DNA of 42,605 bases. Origin: Lentisphaeria bacterium UBA7640. Its GTDB lineage: Bacteria; Verrucomicrobiota; Lentisphaeria; Victivallales; Victivallaceae. Below, piece by piece: positions 25,797 to 34,331 of the stretch; position 1 is the stretch's first letter, and each line of letters begins with the position of its first letter. The position numbers were made by a program, and so were the translations under genes. The notes beneath the pieces are model-generated. The model was not told the origin of the DNA. It searched no databases and worked only from the letters and a program-made list of their open reading frames with translations. Where the stretch lies: positions 1 to 42,605 of the forward strand of contig DLIO01000018.1 of assembly GCA_002483765.1 (NCBI GenBank), read 5' to 3'.

Positions 25797-28628
25797 TTAT
25801 AACCAGTAGCCTTCGCTACGGAGAAACTTTGTAAACATCTGTATGCCTTTCGTCGTACCTTCGTTATCAGGACCGGCAATCAACAGAGAATTGTCGAGAT
25901 TGCGAATAAAGTAACTGCTTTTCCCCGGATAAGACGCGTCCGCATCCTTCGCCTTGTGAGCTTTCAACAGTTGTCCACTCAGAGGGTTTTGATTGGCGTT
26001 GCCGATTATAATTGCTATGGGATATCGAGGATCCAAAAGTTTTGCATTTTGGAACGCAGGAAGTTCCACGCCAGTCAGGTCGCGAATTTCGGCAATCATG
26101 GCATCAGGCTTCAGGTTTCCGTAATAGATTGCCGCACGGATTTCACCGTCACGGATCAGTTCGGTACGATTCCAGTAAAGTGAAGGTTTCACTTTACCAG
26201 CAGTTTCTTTTTTAATAGAAACCAAGAGTTCAAGCAGTGCCTTTTTGGCTTTTGGATAGTCCTGAGGAGATGGATCGGCGATTTTCTGCCCTGCAGTGCC
26301 ATATTTTGTCTCTTTCGCTGTGCGGAGAATGCCCTCTGGCCCAATAATTTGTTTCAACCGATTCCTGATTGATGTAGTCTGCTCCTTGAAGCCGTTTCTC
26401 TCTTGGTAGTCCGCGTACCAAGAGGCAATAGCGCATAGGTTACCCTCTTCGAGGCCGTCCCGAACCCCTTCCCAGAAAGGACAGGAAGCCATTGGCACCG
26501 AATAATCGTCTTGCACAATGTAGGAAACAAAACGTTCGCCTCCAGAGCCTCCAGCCTCTCCACGGTCGCCATAATCACAATAATAGAGCCAACCTTTAAA
26601 GTATGGATTCACCGCACAATTCTGCAAGCCGTTGAGCCAGGAGTGCCAACCAAGATAACGACTGCGGTAAAGTGGTTTGCGGAATTCTGAACCGCGCCCT
26701 TCGCCAGCGCCATAAGAACCGATGACCGCATCTGGCCGGATTTTTATTTCGCCACTATTTACTCGAGTCACAAACTCAGAGCCATAGCGCTGATTAAATG
26801 TCCACAATCGAACTAGTGGCGCTATCTCATTAAAAAACTTCGCATTAACCCGCCCCGGACTGAATGTAGTTGAGCAATCCCAACCATATGACGTCATTTC
26901 TTTCGCCCAAGGCAGCCAAATTGTTTTCAGTTCATCCATGCTTAATTCGTCCCCTTTAGAGACAATTAACATATCAATTCCCTTTTCGCGCAAATGGGTG
27001 GCAGCCGCTTCCGCAAACCATTTTTTAAATTCTTTCGTTGCTCTTTCGCTTAGTCCCAACTTAGTGTCGTTCACAAAACTTAACGGGTTAGCATAAAAGT
27101 TGACAAGTCCATGAGATATTGCCTGTTCCAACCAATCATCAAGGATTCTGAAATCCAGTTCAGGAAATTTCCCCTGTTCAAAATCATTTTTTCTAGCCTT
27201 GATTTCGTTGTATGTCAACATGACATCAGTACCACGAATCCCTATTCGCCACGGCTGAATCTGGGTAATGAGCGACCATTCCACGCCATGAGACTCTAAA
27301 TCGCGAGCAAACCGTAATGCGGCGGGAACATTGTACACTGTTCCATATACTTGTCCCGCTGCTGCCAGTTTGATTAGTCGTTGGTGCGGCAACTTGACCG
27401 GATATACCCGAACCGTGATTGGGACAGTTTTCGCTAAGTTATTCTCAAAGTCAAAATGAAGTTTTACAGAATGTTCCCCAACCGACAGTTTCTGTGAGTT
27501 AATCCGTAACCATACAACTACGGTATGACCAGGCGTAGGTAACTCAAATTTATGATCCCCCTTCGGCGATACATATTCGGGTGGGATTAACCAGTAAGGA
27601 TACTCGGCTACCTTGCCTTTGCGTTTCCAAGGGATCGTATCAGGCTTGGACTGAACCCGAAACTCTAAATTTCCTACAGGAATAGAGTCCGATTCCACTC
27701 GGCAAGAAGCGTGCCCAATGGCAGTTAACGGCGTAATGTTTAGTTGTAAGCTTTCATATTCGCCAATTACCATATCTGCTGAAAGGTTGGAAATAATTTC
27801 ATCGACGGCTGGTAGTGGCGGCGTGAAACGCGGCCCGTATTCTTCGCCACGATCCCATTCCCGGTTCCAGAAAAGTATTTTACGATCGCCATAGTCAGAG
27901 GCATTCAGTTGCTGTTTCCGCATGTGACTCTGATTTAACGGCTTTGCTGTCCGAATTACGTTACGAATAAGCGCAAGATAGGAGTCCGCTAGCGGTAATT
28001 TTTTAGTGCGCATCCTGAACAACTCCGGCCCGAGATAAAACACTCGCCCTTTGTCAATATCCGCGACTCCGGCTAGGCATAGCTGACCATTACCGATCAC
28101 TGGTTGCATTGGAGGCGCTATAACTGCAAGCGGCGCGACCTTGCCAAGCCATTCTGTTCCGATTCCCTTCATAATCTCATGATCTTGTAATAAGGCTTTG
28201 CAATCATCGCTACCGCGTGACGCAATAGACTTGATTCCTGCCCAAGCCAGCATTTGATTTTTTATAAGCTTCGCTGGACCGCCACATATACCGTTTGGAG
28301 CATGGCTCATCAGAATCAACGTGCCTCCGGAAGCAACCCAGTTTTCAAGCTTTTTCATGCCAGCATCATCAAGTGGTTTTTTTAGTGAATGCGCGATAAT
28401 CAGCGTTCCATATTGATTTAGCTCATCCAAAGGAAGCCCACCTTCGAAGTTTTTGTAGACATAGGTTTCGGACTGATCAACAACGATAGCGTTGTTGATC
28501 AAAATTTTCACTTCATGTCTACCGTAAGAATTGCCGGTTATAGCAATGGGCAGCGCGTCTTGTCCTGTCATTTGAGTGACAAACATGACGGCTAAGAGAA
28601 TAATTGTTGTTTTTATTGAGGTATACAT
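25797..28628 (-). CDS. secreted multidomain GH123/DUF4091-like protein
   Basis: 943 residues. Signal peptide (to about MTGQ), then an N-terminal amidotransferase-fold-like domain (~25-245; GTLIIAHSLKKPLDDAGMKK, NWVASGGTLILMSHAPNG). A beta-rich linker leads to a DUF4091/GH123-like barrel (~395-740) with YLGWHSWLNGLQNCAVNPYF and FWEGVRDGLEEGN. The last ~110 residues resemble the domain that normally stands in front of GH20/GH67 barrels: IAEIRDLTGVELP, IAIIIGNANQ, LIAGPDNEGTTKGIQMFTKF and a final GYWL. GH123 enzymes cleave beta-N-acetylgalactosaminides; activity here is inferred. AAAGGAACC precedes the ATG. Its first ~717 bp exist again at 28734-29450. Confidence 0.8.
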   Translation of the reverse strand: MYTSIKTTIILLAVMFVTQMTGQDALPIAITGNSYGRHEVKILINNAIVVDQSETYVYKNFEGGLPLDELNQYGTLIIAHSLKKPLDDAGMKKLENWVASGGTLILMSHAPNGICGGPAKLIKNQMLAWAGIKSIASRGSDDCKALLQDHEIMKGIGTEWLGKVAPLAVIAPPMQPVIGNGQLCLAGVADIDKGRVFYLGPELFRMRTKKLPLADSYLALIRNVIRTAKPLNQSHMRKQQLNASDYGDRKILFWNREWDRGEEYGPRFTPPLPAVDEIISNLSADMVIGEYESLQLNITPLTAIGHASCRVESDSIPVGNLEFRVQSKPDTIPWKRKGKVAEYPYWLIPPEYVSPKGDHKFELPTPGHTVVVWLRINSQKLSVGEHSVKLHFDFENNLAKTVPITVRVYPVKLPHQRLIKLAAAGQVYGTVYNVPAALRFARDLESHGVEWSLITQIQPWRIGIRGTDVMLTYNEIKARKNDFEQGKFPELDFRILDDWLEQAISHGLVNFYANPLSFVNDTKLGLSERATKEFKKWFAEAAATHLREKGIDMLIVSKGDELSMDELKTIWLPWAKEMTSYGWDCSTTFSPGRVNAKFFNEIAPLVRLWTFNQRYGSEFVTRVNSGEIKIRPDAVIGSYGAGEGRGSEFRKPLYRSRYLGWHSWLNGLQNCAVNPYFKGWLYYCDYGDRGEAGGSGGERFVSYIVQDDYSVPMASCPFWEGVRDGLEEGNLCAIASWYADYQERNGFKEQTTSIRNRLKQIIGPEGILRTAKETKYGTAGQKIADPSPQDYPKAKKALLELLVSIKKETAGKVKPSLYWNRTELIRDGEIRAAIYYGNLKPDAMIAEIRDLTGVELPAFQNAKLLDPRYPIAIIIGNANQNPLSGQLLKAHKAKDADASYPGKSSYFIRNLDNSLLIAGPDNEGTTKGIQMFTKFLRSEGYWL

Positions 28629-28641
28629 ATACGGTTCCTTT
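27925..28641 (-). repeat. direct repeat A: 5' part of the GH123/DUF4091-like gene
   Basis: A 717-bp block from the ribosome binding site through codon ~235. It aligns with 28734-29450 at a constant offset of 809 bases, with no insertion or deletion seen. Confidence 0.9.
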
Positions 28642-28711
28642 ATTTTGTTATAATATTTTAGCGGTAAAAGTTGTTTTTTATCACAATTCTTAATATACTA
28701 GTATTCAAAAC

Positions 28712-29437
28712 TTAGTCGACATTCTCTTGTTTATGACTCTGATTCAACGGCTTTGCTGTCCGAATTACGTTACGAATAAGCGCAAGATAAGAGTCCGCTA
28801 GCGGTAATTTTTTAGTACGCATCCTGAACAACTCCGGCCCAAGATAAAATACCCGTCCTTTGCCAACATTCGCGACTCCGAATAGGCATAGCTGGCCATT
28901 ACCGATCACTGATTGCATTGGAGGCTCGACAACTGCGAGCGGCACGACCTTGCCAAGCCATCCTGTTTCGATCCCCTTCATAATCTCATGATCTTGTACT
29001 AAGACTTTACAATCATCGCTACCGCGTGACGCAATAGATTTGATTCCTGCCCAAGCCAGCATTTGATCTTTTATAAGCTTTGCTGGGCCGCCACATATAC
29101 CATTCGGAGCATGATTCATCAGAATCAACGTACCTCCAGAAGCAACCCAATTTTTAAGCTTTTTCATAGCGCTATCGTCAAGAGGGGTTTTTAGTGAATG
29201 CGCGATAATCAGCGTTCCATATTGATTTAGCTCATCCAAAGGAAGCTCACCTTCGAAGCTTTTGTAAACATAAGTTTCTGACTGATCAACAACGATAGCG
29301 TTGTTGATTAAGATTTTGACTTCATGTCTACCGTAAGAATTGCCGGTTATAGCAATGGGCAGCGCGTCTTGTCCTGTCATTTGAGTGACAAACATAACAG
29401 CTAAGAGAATAATTGTTGTTTTTAGCGAGGTATACAT
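28712..29437 (-). CDS. truncated duplicate of the GH123/DUF4091-like gene (N-terminal domain only)
   Basis: 241 residues. Residues 1-235 match the N-terminal domain of the 943-residue neighbour with about 21 substitutions (roughly 91% identity). After NQSH the sequence diverges and ends within six residues (KQENVD). It keeps the signal peptide, the same ribosome binding site (AAAGGAACC) and an open frame, so it could be secreted as a single amidotransferase-fold-like domain without the hydrolase. ATG 29437 corresponds to the neighbour's start; the 22-codon upstream extension lacks support. Either a decaying partial duplication or a retained short paralogue. Confidence 0.75.
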   Translation of the reverse strand: MYTSLKTTIILLAVMFVTQMTGQDALPIAITGNSYGRHEVKILINNAIVVDQSETYVYKSFEGELPLDELNQYGTLIIAHSLKTPLDDSAMKKLKNWVASGGTLILMNHAPNGICGGPAKLIKDQMLAWAGIKSIASRGSDDCKVLVQDHEIMKGIETGWLGKVVPLAVVEPPMQSVIGNGQLCLFGVANVGKGRVFYLGPELFRMRTKKLPLADSYLALIRNVIRTAKPLNQSHKQENVD

Positions 29438-29450
29438 ATACGGTTCCTTT
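28734..29450 (-). repeat. direct repeat B: duplicated 5' part of the neighbouring gene
   Basis: Second copy of the block at 27925-28641. Homology stops just upstream of the ribosome binding site on one side and at CAGAGTCA in the coding strand on the other. No insertion-sequence ends or short flanking repeats are seen at the junctions. Confidence 0.9.
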
Positions 29451-29575
29451 GTGTTGTTTTGGGAAAATCCCAATAATGATTTAATGTTTAAAAATAATTC
29501 CATTGAAAAAACCTTATTTCTTCAGGTTAACATGCATAAATAATTTTCTATGTCATAATACCTCCATGATTAAGC

Positions 29576-29618
29576 ATTATTTTTGAGAGTTACATTTACG
29601 TCAAAAACTATTTTTGAC
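29576..29618 (-). promoter_or_regulatory. promoter with overlapping operator-like palindrome
   Basis: On the minus strand TTGACG (29604-29599), 17-base spacer, AATAAT (29581-29576). A perfect palindrome GTCAAAAA-CTA-TTTTTGAC (29600-29618) covers the -35. It would drive the truncated duplicate and the downstream glycan genes under control of a regulator other than the LacI protein encoded upstream, whose own operator has a different sequence. Confidence 0.5.
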
Positions 29619-29713
29619 ATACTAATAACAGACCGAATACCGATATTATCCTTGGGATACATTTCTTCTGCCAACTAATAAATTTTAAAAATCTGTACTT
29701 TTTATGATATATT

Positions 29714-30448
29714 TCATTTCCCACGCCAAAACACATTAACGTCAACATCCGATACCGGTAGTGACAAATCAGCTCGATCGATCGGGAAATCACTGATTGT
29801 ATAGGTATCTACATGACCGTCAAGCATTAAAGAATTTATGTTTCTATTGTGCCTCGCCTCATATTTAGAGACTAGATTAGCTGCAGTACGTAATATTTTA
29901 ATATCCTTAGCCGCTGTCGCATGGGCATATCCAACTGGATTAAAATGTCCTCCTCCATCTGATGCGTACATCGTTTTAGAAGGAAATTTAAAAAAATTAC
30001 TGCGTCTAAAATAATCATTGAAAAATCTAGTATCTCCGTTTACCAAATAAGAAAGCCCTTCTTTAAGTCCAGTCGGAATTCTAATACCACTCGCATACTG
30101 CGCTAGAGTACCTGCAGTTCCAACGCCGGTCATTTTATATGATTGCATCTTGTTAGACGGACAATAGTAAAGCACAGAATTTTCGTGGTAAGGAAAGAGT
30201 AACACAAACCAAATAGCCGCACCACCCGGCGGCAGAACTAGGCGGTCATAATCCGTTTGGTACATTGAGTGTGCTGTACCAAGTTGTTTTAGATTATTAA
30301 CGCAAGTGATGGCTTTTGCTTTTTCCCGAGCTTTGTTCAAGACTGGAAGCAACATCGCCGCTAAAATCGCTATTATGGCAATCGTTATCAGGAGTTCGAT
30401 AAGAGTGAACTTACGTCCTAGCAAGCACTTATGACTTTTTCTTTTCAT
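29714..30448 (-). CDS. type IV pilin-like / type II secretion pseudopilin protein with H-X9-DG motif
   Basis: 244 residues. A basic leader precedes the prepilin cleavage and methylation signature KFTLIELLITIAIIAILAAM, where processing would fall before Phe at GRK|FTLIE. The body includes CVNNLKQLGTAHSMYQTDYD, and near the C-terminus HNRNINSLMLDGHV, a His-X9-Asp-Gly motif typical of the large pseudopilin-like families of Planctomycetes and Lentisphaerae. Their role is unknown. GAGG stands nine bases before ATG 30448, which comes one base after the LacI stop (TGA-A-ATG), so translation is probably coupled to the regulator. Confidence 0.85.
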   Translation of the reverse strand: MKRKSHKCLLGRKFTLIELLITIAIIAILAAMLLPVLNKAREKAKAITCVNNLKQLGTAHSMYQTDYDRLVLPPGGAAIWFVLLFPYHENSVLYYCPSNKMQSYKMTGVGTAGTLAQYASGIRIPTGLKEGLSYLVNGDTRFFNDYFRRSNFFKFPSKTMYASDGGGHFNPVGYAHATAAKDIKILRTAANLVSKYEARHNRNINSLMLDGHVDTYTISDFPIDRADLSLPVSDVDVNVFWRGK

Positions 30449-30449
30449 T

Positions 30450-31481
30450 TCATTTTCCTCGTTTTGTTTTGTTTTTAATTGATACACAGGTTCCACGAAC
30501 GACCAGTTGCGGAGTGAATAAAACATGTTGGGCCTTTTTTTTACTTGGGGATTTTATTTTCTCCAGTAATAGTTCCATTCCCGCAACTCCAATTTCATAA
30601 ATTTGCTCCTTTATTGTAGTTAATGGTGGCCGCATTACTTGGCTAAAATCTTTGTTGTCATAGCCAACTAACGAAATATCTTCGGGTATTTTTAAACCAA
30701 AATCATGTATTGCATCTGCCACTCCGACTGCAAGTCGGTCGCATAATACAAAAAACGCGGTTGGTGGTTCTGGCAGTTGCAACATTGCCATGGTAGCTTT
30801 ATAGCCAGCGTCAAAACTATATAACTTTTCATTTCCACCGACGAACTCTGGCCTGAATTCGATTCCCGCATCCTGAAGTGCTTTGCGGTAACCACGAAGT
30901 TTTATTGGGATACTAATGTCGCTCGGCTGATCTATGGTTATAAACCCAATTCGACGATGCCCCAACTTTAATAAATGACGAACCGCTAATATCGCACCTG
31001 CTTCAATATTACTCTCCACCAAGTCGGCGTTACGAAAATTTGATTTATAGATTCCCACACATGGAATTTTAAGCTCATCTAGTCGGCTAAAAAGTATGTC
31101 AAAAACTCCATCAATAGCTGCCACTAGCATTCCCTGTACTCCATGGCGCTTGATTCGTGACAGCATATCCATTTCACGCTGTTGATTATCTTCACTGGAA
31201 AAAACCAGAATACTGTAACCATTCTTTTCGGCAGTGCGCTCTGCACCACGCAACATCTGTACATATTCGATCGTTCTTAAGTTAGGCAATAATATTGCAG
31301 TCAAATAAGTTGGAGCTCCTACTAATGCTTGAGCTTGCAGGTTCGGCTCATAGCCACACTCGGTGGCGTATTTACGAATGATTTCAGCAGTTTTTTTGCT
31401 GACGTTGGAGTCGCCGCTCAATGCTCTGTGGACTGTCGATTTAGAAAACCCAGTCTCTGCCGCTATACTCAGAATTGTCAT
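30450..31481 (-). CDS. LacI/GalR-family transcriptional regulator
   Basis: 343 residues. The N-terminal helix-turn-helix contains ILSIAAETGFSKSTVHRALS and the hinge-region QAQAL. The effector domain follows (LTAILLPNL, VGGNEKLYSFDAGYKA, FVLCDRLAVGVADAI, SLVGYDNKDFSQVMRPPLTT). It binds a sugar-type ligand. ATG 31481 is preferred to GTG 31487 because AAGGA lies eight bases before it. An 18-bp palindrome sits at the expected start point of its own promoter, so autorepression is likely. It is the first gene of the long minus-strand run. Confidence 0.92.
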   Translation of the reverse strand: MTILSIAAETGFSKSTVHRALSGDSNVSKKTAEIIRKYATECGYEPNLQAQALVGAPTYLTAILLPNLRTIEYVQMLRGAERTAEKNGYSILVFSSEDNQQREMDMLSRIKRHGVQGMLVAAIDGVFDILFSRLDELKIPCVGIYKSNFRNADLVESNIEAGAILAVRHLLKLGHRRIGFITIDQPSDISIPIKLRGYRKALQDAGIEFRPEFVGGNEKLYSFDAGYKATMAMLQLPEPPTAFFVLCDRLAVGVADAIHDFGLKIPEDISLVGYDNKDFSQVMRPPLTTIKEQIYEIGVAGMELLLEKIKSPSKKKAQHVLFTPQLVVRGTCVSIKNKTKRGK

Positions 31482-31502
31482 GGACACATCCTTAATTAAA
31501 AT

Positions 31503-31520
31503 AATGGGAACGTTCCCATT
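31503..31520. promoter_or_regulatory. LacI-family operator
   Basis: AATGGGAACGTTCCCATT, an 18-bp perfect palindrome centred on CG as is usual for LacI/GalR operators. It begins about seven bases after the -10 box and lies 22 bases upstream of the LacI ATG. Confidence 0.8.
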
Positions 31521-31526
31521 TACTAC

Positions 31527-31554
31527 ATTATACAGTAAAAAAAAGTTTTGTCAA
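31527..31554 (-). promoter_or_regulatory. consensus sigma-70 promoter of the LacI-pilin unit
   Basis: TTGACA (31554-31549), 16-base spacer, TATAAT (31532-31527), both hexamers perfect. Transcription would start near 31520, inside the operator, so a bound repressor would block it. Confidence 0.85.
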
Positions 31555-31799
31555 GACATAATTCGAATATTTTTAAACTTTTTTGATTTTTCTACCATTT
31601 TCTACCATTTGTTACACGAATATCAGTAATTTTTATCACATAAAAATAAAATACGAGATTAGTATTTACCGATGTTGCCAAAATAGCTGTCCGTAAAGCC
31701 ATAAAGATTAAATTTTTCAATGTCGCACATTACGCAGATACGAACACGTTTTAATCAAGGAACAATAAATTCATAAAATTCATTTATTTATTTGTAAAG
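31555..31799. other. intergenic stretch between the divergent LacI and GntR genes
   Basis: AT-rich and without a gene on either strand. A short direct repeat TTTTCTACCATTT occurs around 31588-31610. Regulatory sites flank it on both sides. Confidence 0.5.
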
Positions 31800-31814
31800 T
31801 GTCATATATTGACA
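31800..31814. promoter_or_regulatory. possible GntR operator
   Basis: TGTCATATATTGACA: arms TGTCA and TGACA around TATAT, 38 bases upstream of the GntR start. TTGACA within it could also serve as a -35 box. Suggestive only. Confidence 0.35.
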
Positions 31815-31851
31815 TATCTTAAAACATCATAACGATAATATGGAAACGGAC

Positions 31852-32871
31852 ATGAAACTGATTACGGAACAAACGAAAACGCAACAAGTGGTCGAATATC
31901 TTAAAAATGCCATTCGCCATGGAAAAATCAAACCTGGTGAAAGGCTTGAGAGCATTCGGACTTTGGCGCAACGTCTAGACGTTGGCCGTCAAGTAGTCTT
32001 ATCCGCCTTCAATTATCTGGAAGCGGAAAAAATTTTACGCAAACAGGCCGGCAGCGGTACCTTCGCTCGCCATTCGTCGTTAAGCAATGTCGGAAAATTA
32101 AATATCGCATTTTGTGCCAGAATCTCCAGTCTAGCGTGGTTTTATAACCGTAATCTTTTTTTCGGTTGTGCCGCCAAAGCTGAAGAACTTGGAGTCAATC
32201 TGACCATCGCACCCGGAGATGCTAACATCAATCCCGGCGTTTGGTGTGTTGAACACGGCATCGATGGATTGCTGATTACTGGGCAGGTCACTGACACCGT
32301 TGTGAAACGCTTAAATTCCTGCGCCATTCCATATCTGATACTGGGTTCATATAAACTAAAAAAAACGACAAACATTTTAGCGCCACCGCCATTTAAAGGC
32401 GCATGCATCACCAAAGCATTTGAGAAATCAGTAAAACGTCCTGGAGTAATTCTAGGTGATAAGCGTTTTTACGCAAATCAAAAAATACTGGATGAGCTAA
32501 AAAAAATCGCAAAAACTCACGGCATTGCTATTGAAGAAAAATATTTATACTGTTCTCCATCAGAAGACGGTTACGAGGGGATGAAAAAACTGATGAAACT
32601 TGACAACCCGCCTGATCTATTGATTATCTCAGGAAGAGCATTCCCCGGCGCGGCGCGTTATATTTTTGAAACCGGCATAAAACGTCCAATCATTGTCAGT
32701 CCGCTCAACGACGACCAAGACCCGATCTATCCAGAATTAATAGATTTCCCACTTGAAACCGGTGTCAGCGCTACCACTCTAGGAGCCAGCGGCATCGAAT
32801 TAATTATCGATTTTATAAAAACCGGAAAACTAACAACCACAAATCATCTAAGGAGAAACCAGAATGATTGA
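31852..32871 (+). CDS. GntR-type regulator with LacI-like ligand-binding domain
   Basis: 339 residues. An N-terminal GntR winged helix (QQVVEYLKNAIRHGKIKPGE, LAQRLDVGRQVVLSAFNYLE, QAGSGTFAR) is joined to a periplasmic-binding-protein-like sugar-sensing domain (NIAFCARISSLAW, HGIDGLLITGQV, DLLIISGRAFPGAARYIF). ATG 31852 is chosen over 31840 for the GGAA at six to seven bases and because this start fits the winged-helix N-terminus. It overlaps the oxidoreductase gene by eight bases, so it probably controls that gene, and possibly the CstA gene beyond, in response to the pathway substrate. Confidence 0.85.
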   Translation: MKLITEQTKTQQVVEYLKNAIRHGKIKPGERLESIRTLAQRLDVGRQVVLSAFNYLEAEKILRKQAGSGTFARHSSLSNVGKLNIAFCARISSLAWFYNRNLFFGCAAKAEELGVNLTIAPGDANINPGVWCVEHGIDGLLITGQVTDTVVKRLNSCAIPYLILGSYKLKKTTNILAPPPFKGACITKAFEKSVKRPGVILGDKRFYANQKILDELKKIAKTHGIAIEEKYLYCSPSEDGYEGMKKLMKLDNPPDLLIISGRAFPGAARYIFETGIKRPIIVSPLNDDQDPIYPELIDFPLETGVSATTLGASGIELIIDFIKTGKLTTTNHLRRNQND

Positions 32872-34135
32872 AAAAGTAAATCTCGGACTAATTGGAGCGG
32901 GTAACCGCGGACAAGGCATTTTCGGACAATTCGCTGTCGATATGCCACATCGTGCACAGTTTAGCATGGTGGTTGAACCCAACCAACCTAAACGCGAACA
33001 ATTCGCGCAAAAACACGGCATCCCAGCGGAAAGGTGTTTTGCCGATCTTCAAGAGATGGCCAAAGCCGATTTAAGCGGTCTGGACGGCGTGGTTATTGCC
33101 ACTATTGAGGATCAGCGTATTGAACCCCTAAAAATCGCGATGGCAAAAAACTGGCATATTTTGGTTGAAAAACCACTCTGTACCAATAAAGAGGAATTGA
33201 TCGAAGTCTACGACATGTGTAAAGATTATGAGAAAATCCTGATTGTCAGCCATCAAATGCGTTTGACGCCAATTTACAAAACCATCAAAGCTTTAATCGA
33301 TTCTGGACGCTACGGCACCATTACCTGTCTTCAACACAGCGAAAATTTATGTTATTCACATATGGCGCATTCCTTTGTTCGCGGCTATTTCAACAACTCG
33401 CGCTTAACGCCGATGTTGTTAGCCAAATCCTGTCATGACATGGATATGCTGACTCACCTCATTGCTCAAAAAATCAACAAAGTAGCGTCATTCGGCTCGC
33501 TCAACCATTTTAAACGCGAAAATTGCCCACCCGGCGCGCCACAATATTGCCTTGAAGGCTGTCCGCACAGCAAAGAGTGTCCTTATGATGTTATGAAGAT
33601 TTACTTTGAGGCTGACACTGATCCGGCCTATATTCGTCAGCTCGGCGTTGTTCGCGATAAAGACCACCTACGCGAACTAATGTTGAAGCATCAATTCGGG
33701 AAATGCGTTTATCAAAGCGACAACGATGTCGTTGATAATCAAGTGGTTATTGCAGAACACGCTGACGGTACCACATCATCTTTTACCATGTGCGGCACCA
33801 ATGGAACCGAACGTCGCATGATGAAAATCAGCATGACTAACGGCGAAATCGAATTTAGCGGTGGAGAACCCAAAATAAAAGTCTGGAGTTTTGAACCAAA
33901 TTATTACGAAGAGATCACGGTTCAAATTAAAGGAACCCACGGTGGTGGTGACCGCGCAATTATGGAAAACTTCTGTGATGCGATTGTCAGCGATGATCAT
34001 TCGATCCTCCTTACTCCAATCAAAGATTCCCTCGAAGGGCATCTGCTGGTTTTTGCCGCTGAAGAATCGCGCAAAACTTCGACCGTAGTAGAACTTCGCA
34101 AATTCGAAGAAGAGATCAGAAATTCTTTGAAATGA
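32864..34135 (+). CDS. Gfo/Idh/MocA-family oxidoreductase with cysteine-rich insert
   Basis: 423 residues. Rossmann motif LGLIGAGNRGQG at the N-terminus, ILVEKPLCTNKEE, SHQMRLTPIYK, and AKSCHDMDMLTHL with the catalytic His/Asp pair. A cysteine segment, CLEGCPHSKECPYD plus an upstream Cys in NCPPGAPQY, is typical of one subgroup and may bind a metal; its role is unknown. AGGAG nine bases before the ATG. It overlaps the GntR gene by eight bases. Probably oxidises a sugar or sugar acid. Confidence 0.9.
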   Translation: MIEKVNLGLIGAGNRGQGIFGQFAVDMPHRAQFSMVVEPNQPKREQFAQKHGIPAERCFADLQEMAKADLSGLDGVVIATIEDQRIEPLKIAMAKNWHILVEKPLCTNKEELIEVYDMCKDYEKILIVSHQMRLTPIYKTIKALIDSGRYGTITCLQHSENLCYSHMAHSFVRGYFNNSRLTPMLLAKSCHDMDMLTHLIAQKINKVASFGSLNHFKRENCPPGAPQYCLEGCPHSKECPYDVMKIYFEADTDPAYIRQLGVVRDKDHLRELMLKHQFGKCVYQSDNDVVDNQVVIAEHADGTTSSFTMCGTNGTERRMMKISMTNGEIEFSGGEPKIKVWSFEPNYYEEITVQIKGTHGGGDRAIMENFCDAIVSDDHSILLTPIKDSLEGHLLVFAAEESRKTSTVVELRKFEEEIRNSLK

Positions 34136-34173
34136 AAAACCTTATTAGATAATGTAATTTCATTTCCTAATTA

Positions 34174-34194
34174 GCGCGCGCATTATGCGCGCGC
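34174..34194. repeat. dispersed GC/CG palindrome, copy 4
   Basis: Perfect 10-base arms GCGCGCGCAT and ATGCGCGCGC around T, followed by AAATTTAGA. It lies 39 bases after the oxidoreductase stop and about 140 bases before the CstA start. Confidence 0.9.
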
Positions 34195-34331
34195 AAATTT
34201 AGACGATCATTTAACTATAATTATCAGTTTTAATTATCCCATTAAAGAAGCAAAAAAATGCATTCTTATTATAGATTTTATTCCAACAGATGGTAGATTA
34301 ATATTTTACAAATTAGTATGGGAAAACAAAA

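Noticed and set aside
27925..29450. Large direct repeats considered as a transposable element
   Set aside because: No transposase, terminal inverted repeats or target duplications; the repeat is a gene 5' end, so a simple duplication explains it.
34136..34331. GC palindrome copy 4 considered as a terminator
   Set aside because: No T-run follows on either strand, and the same element occurs at unrelated places, so a dispersed repeat is the better description.
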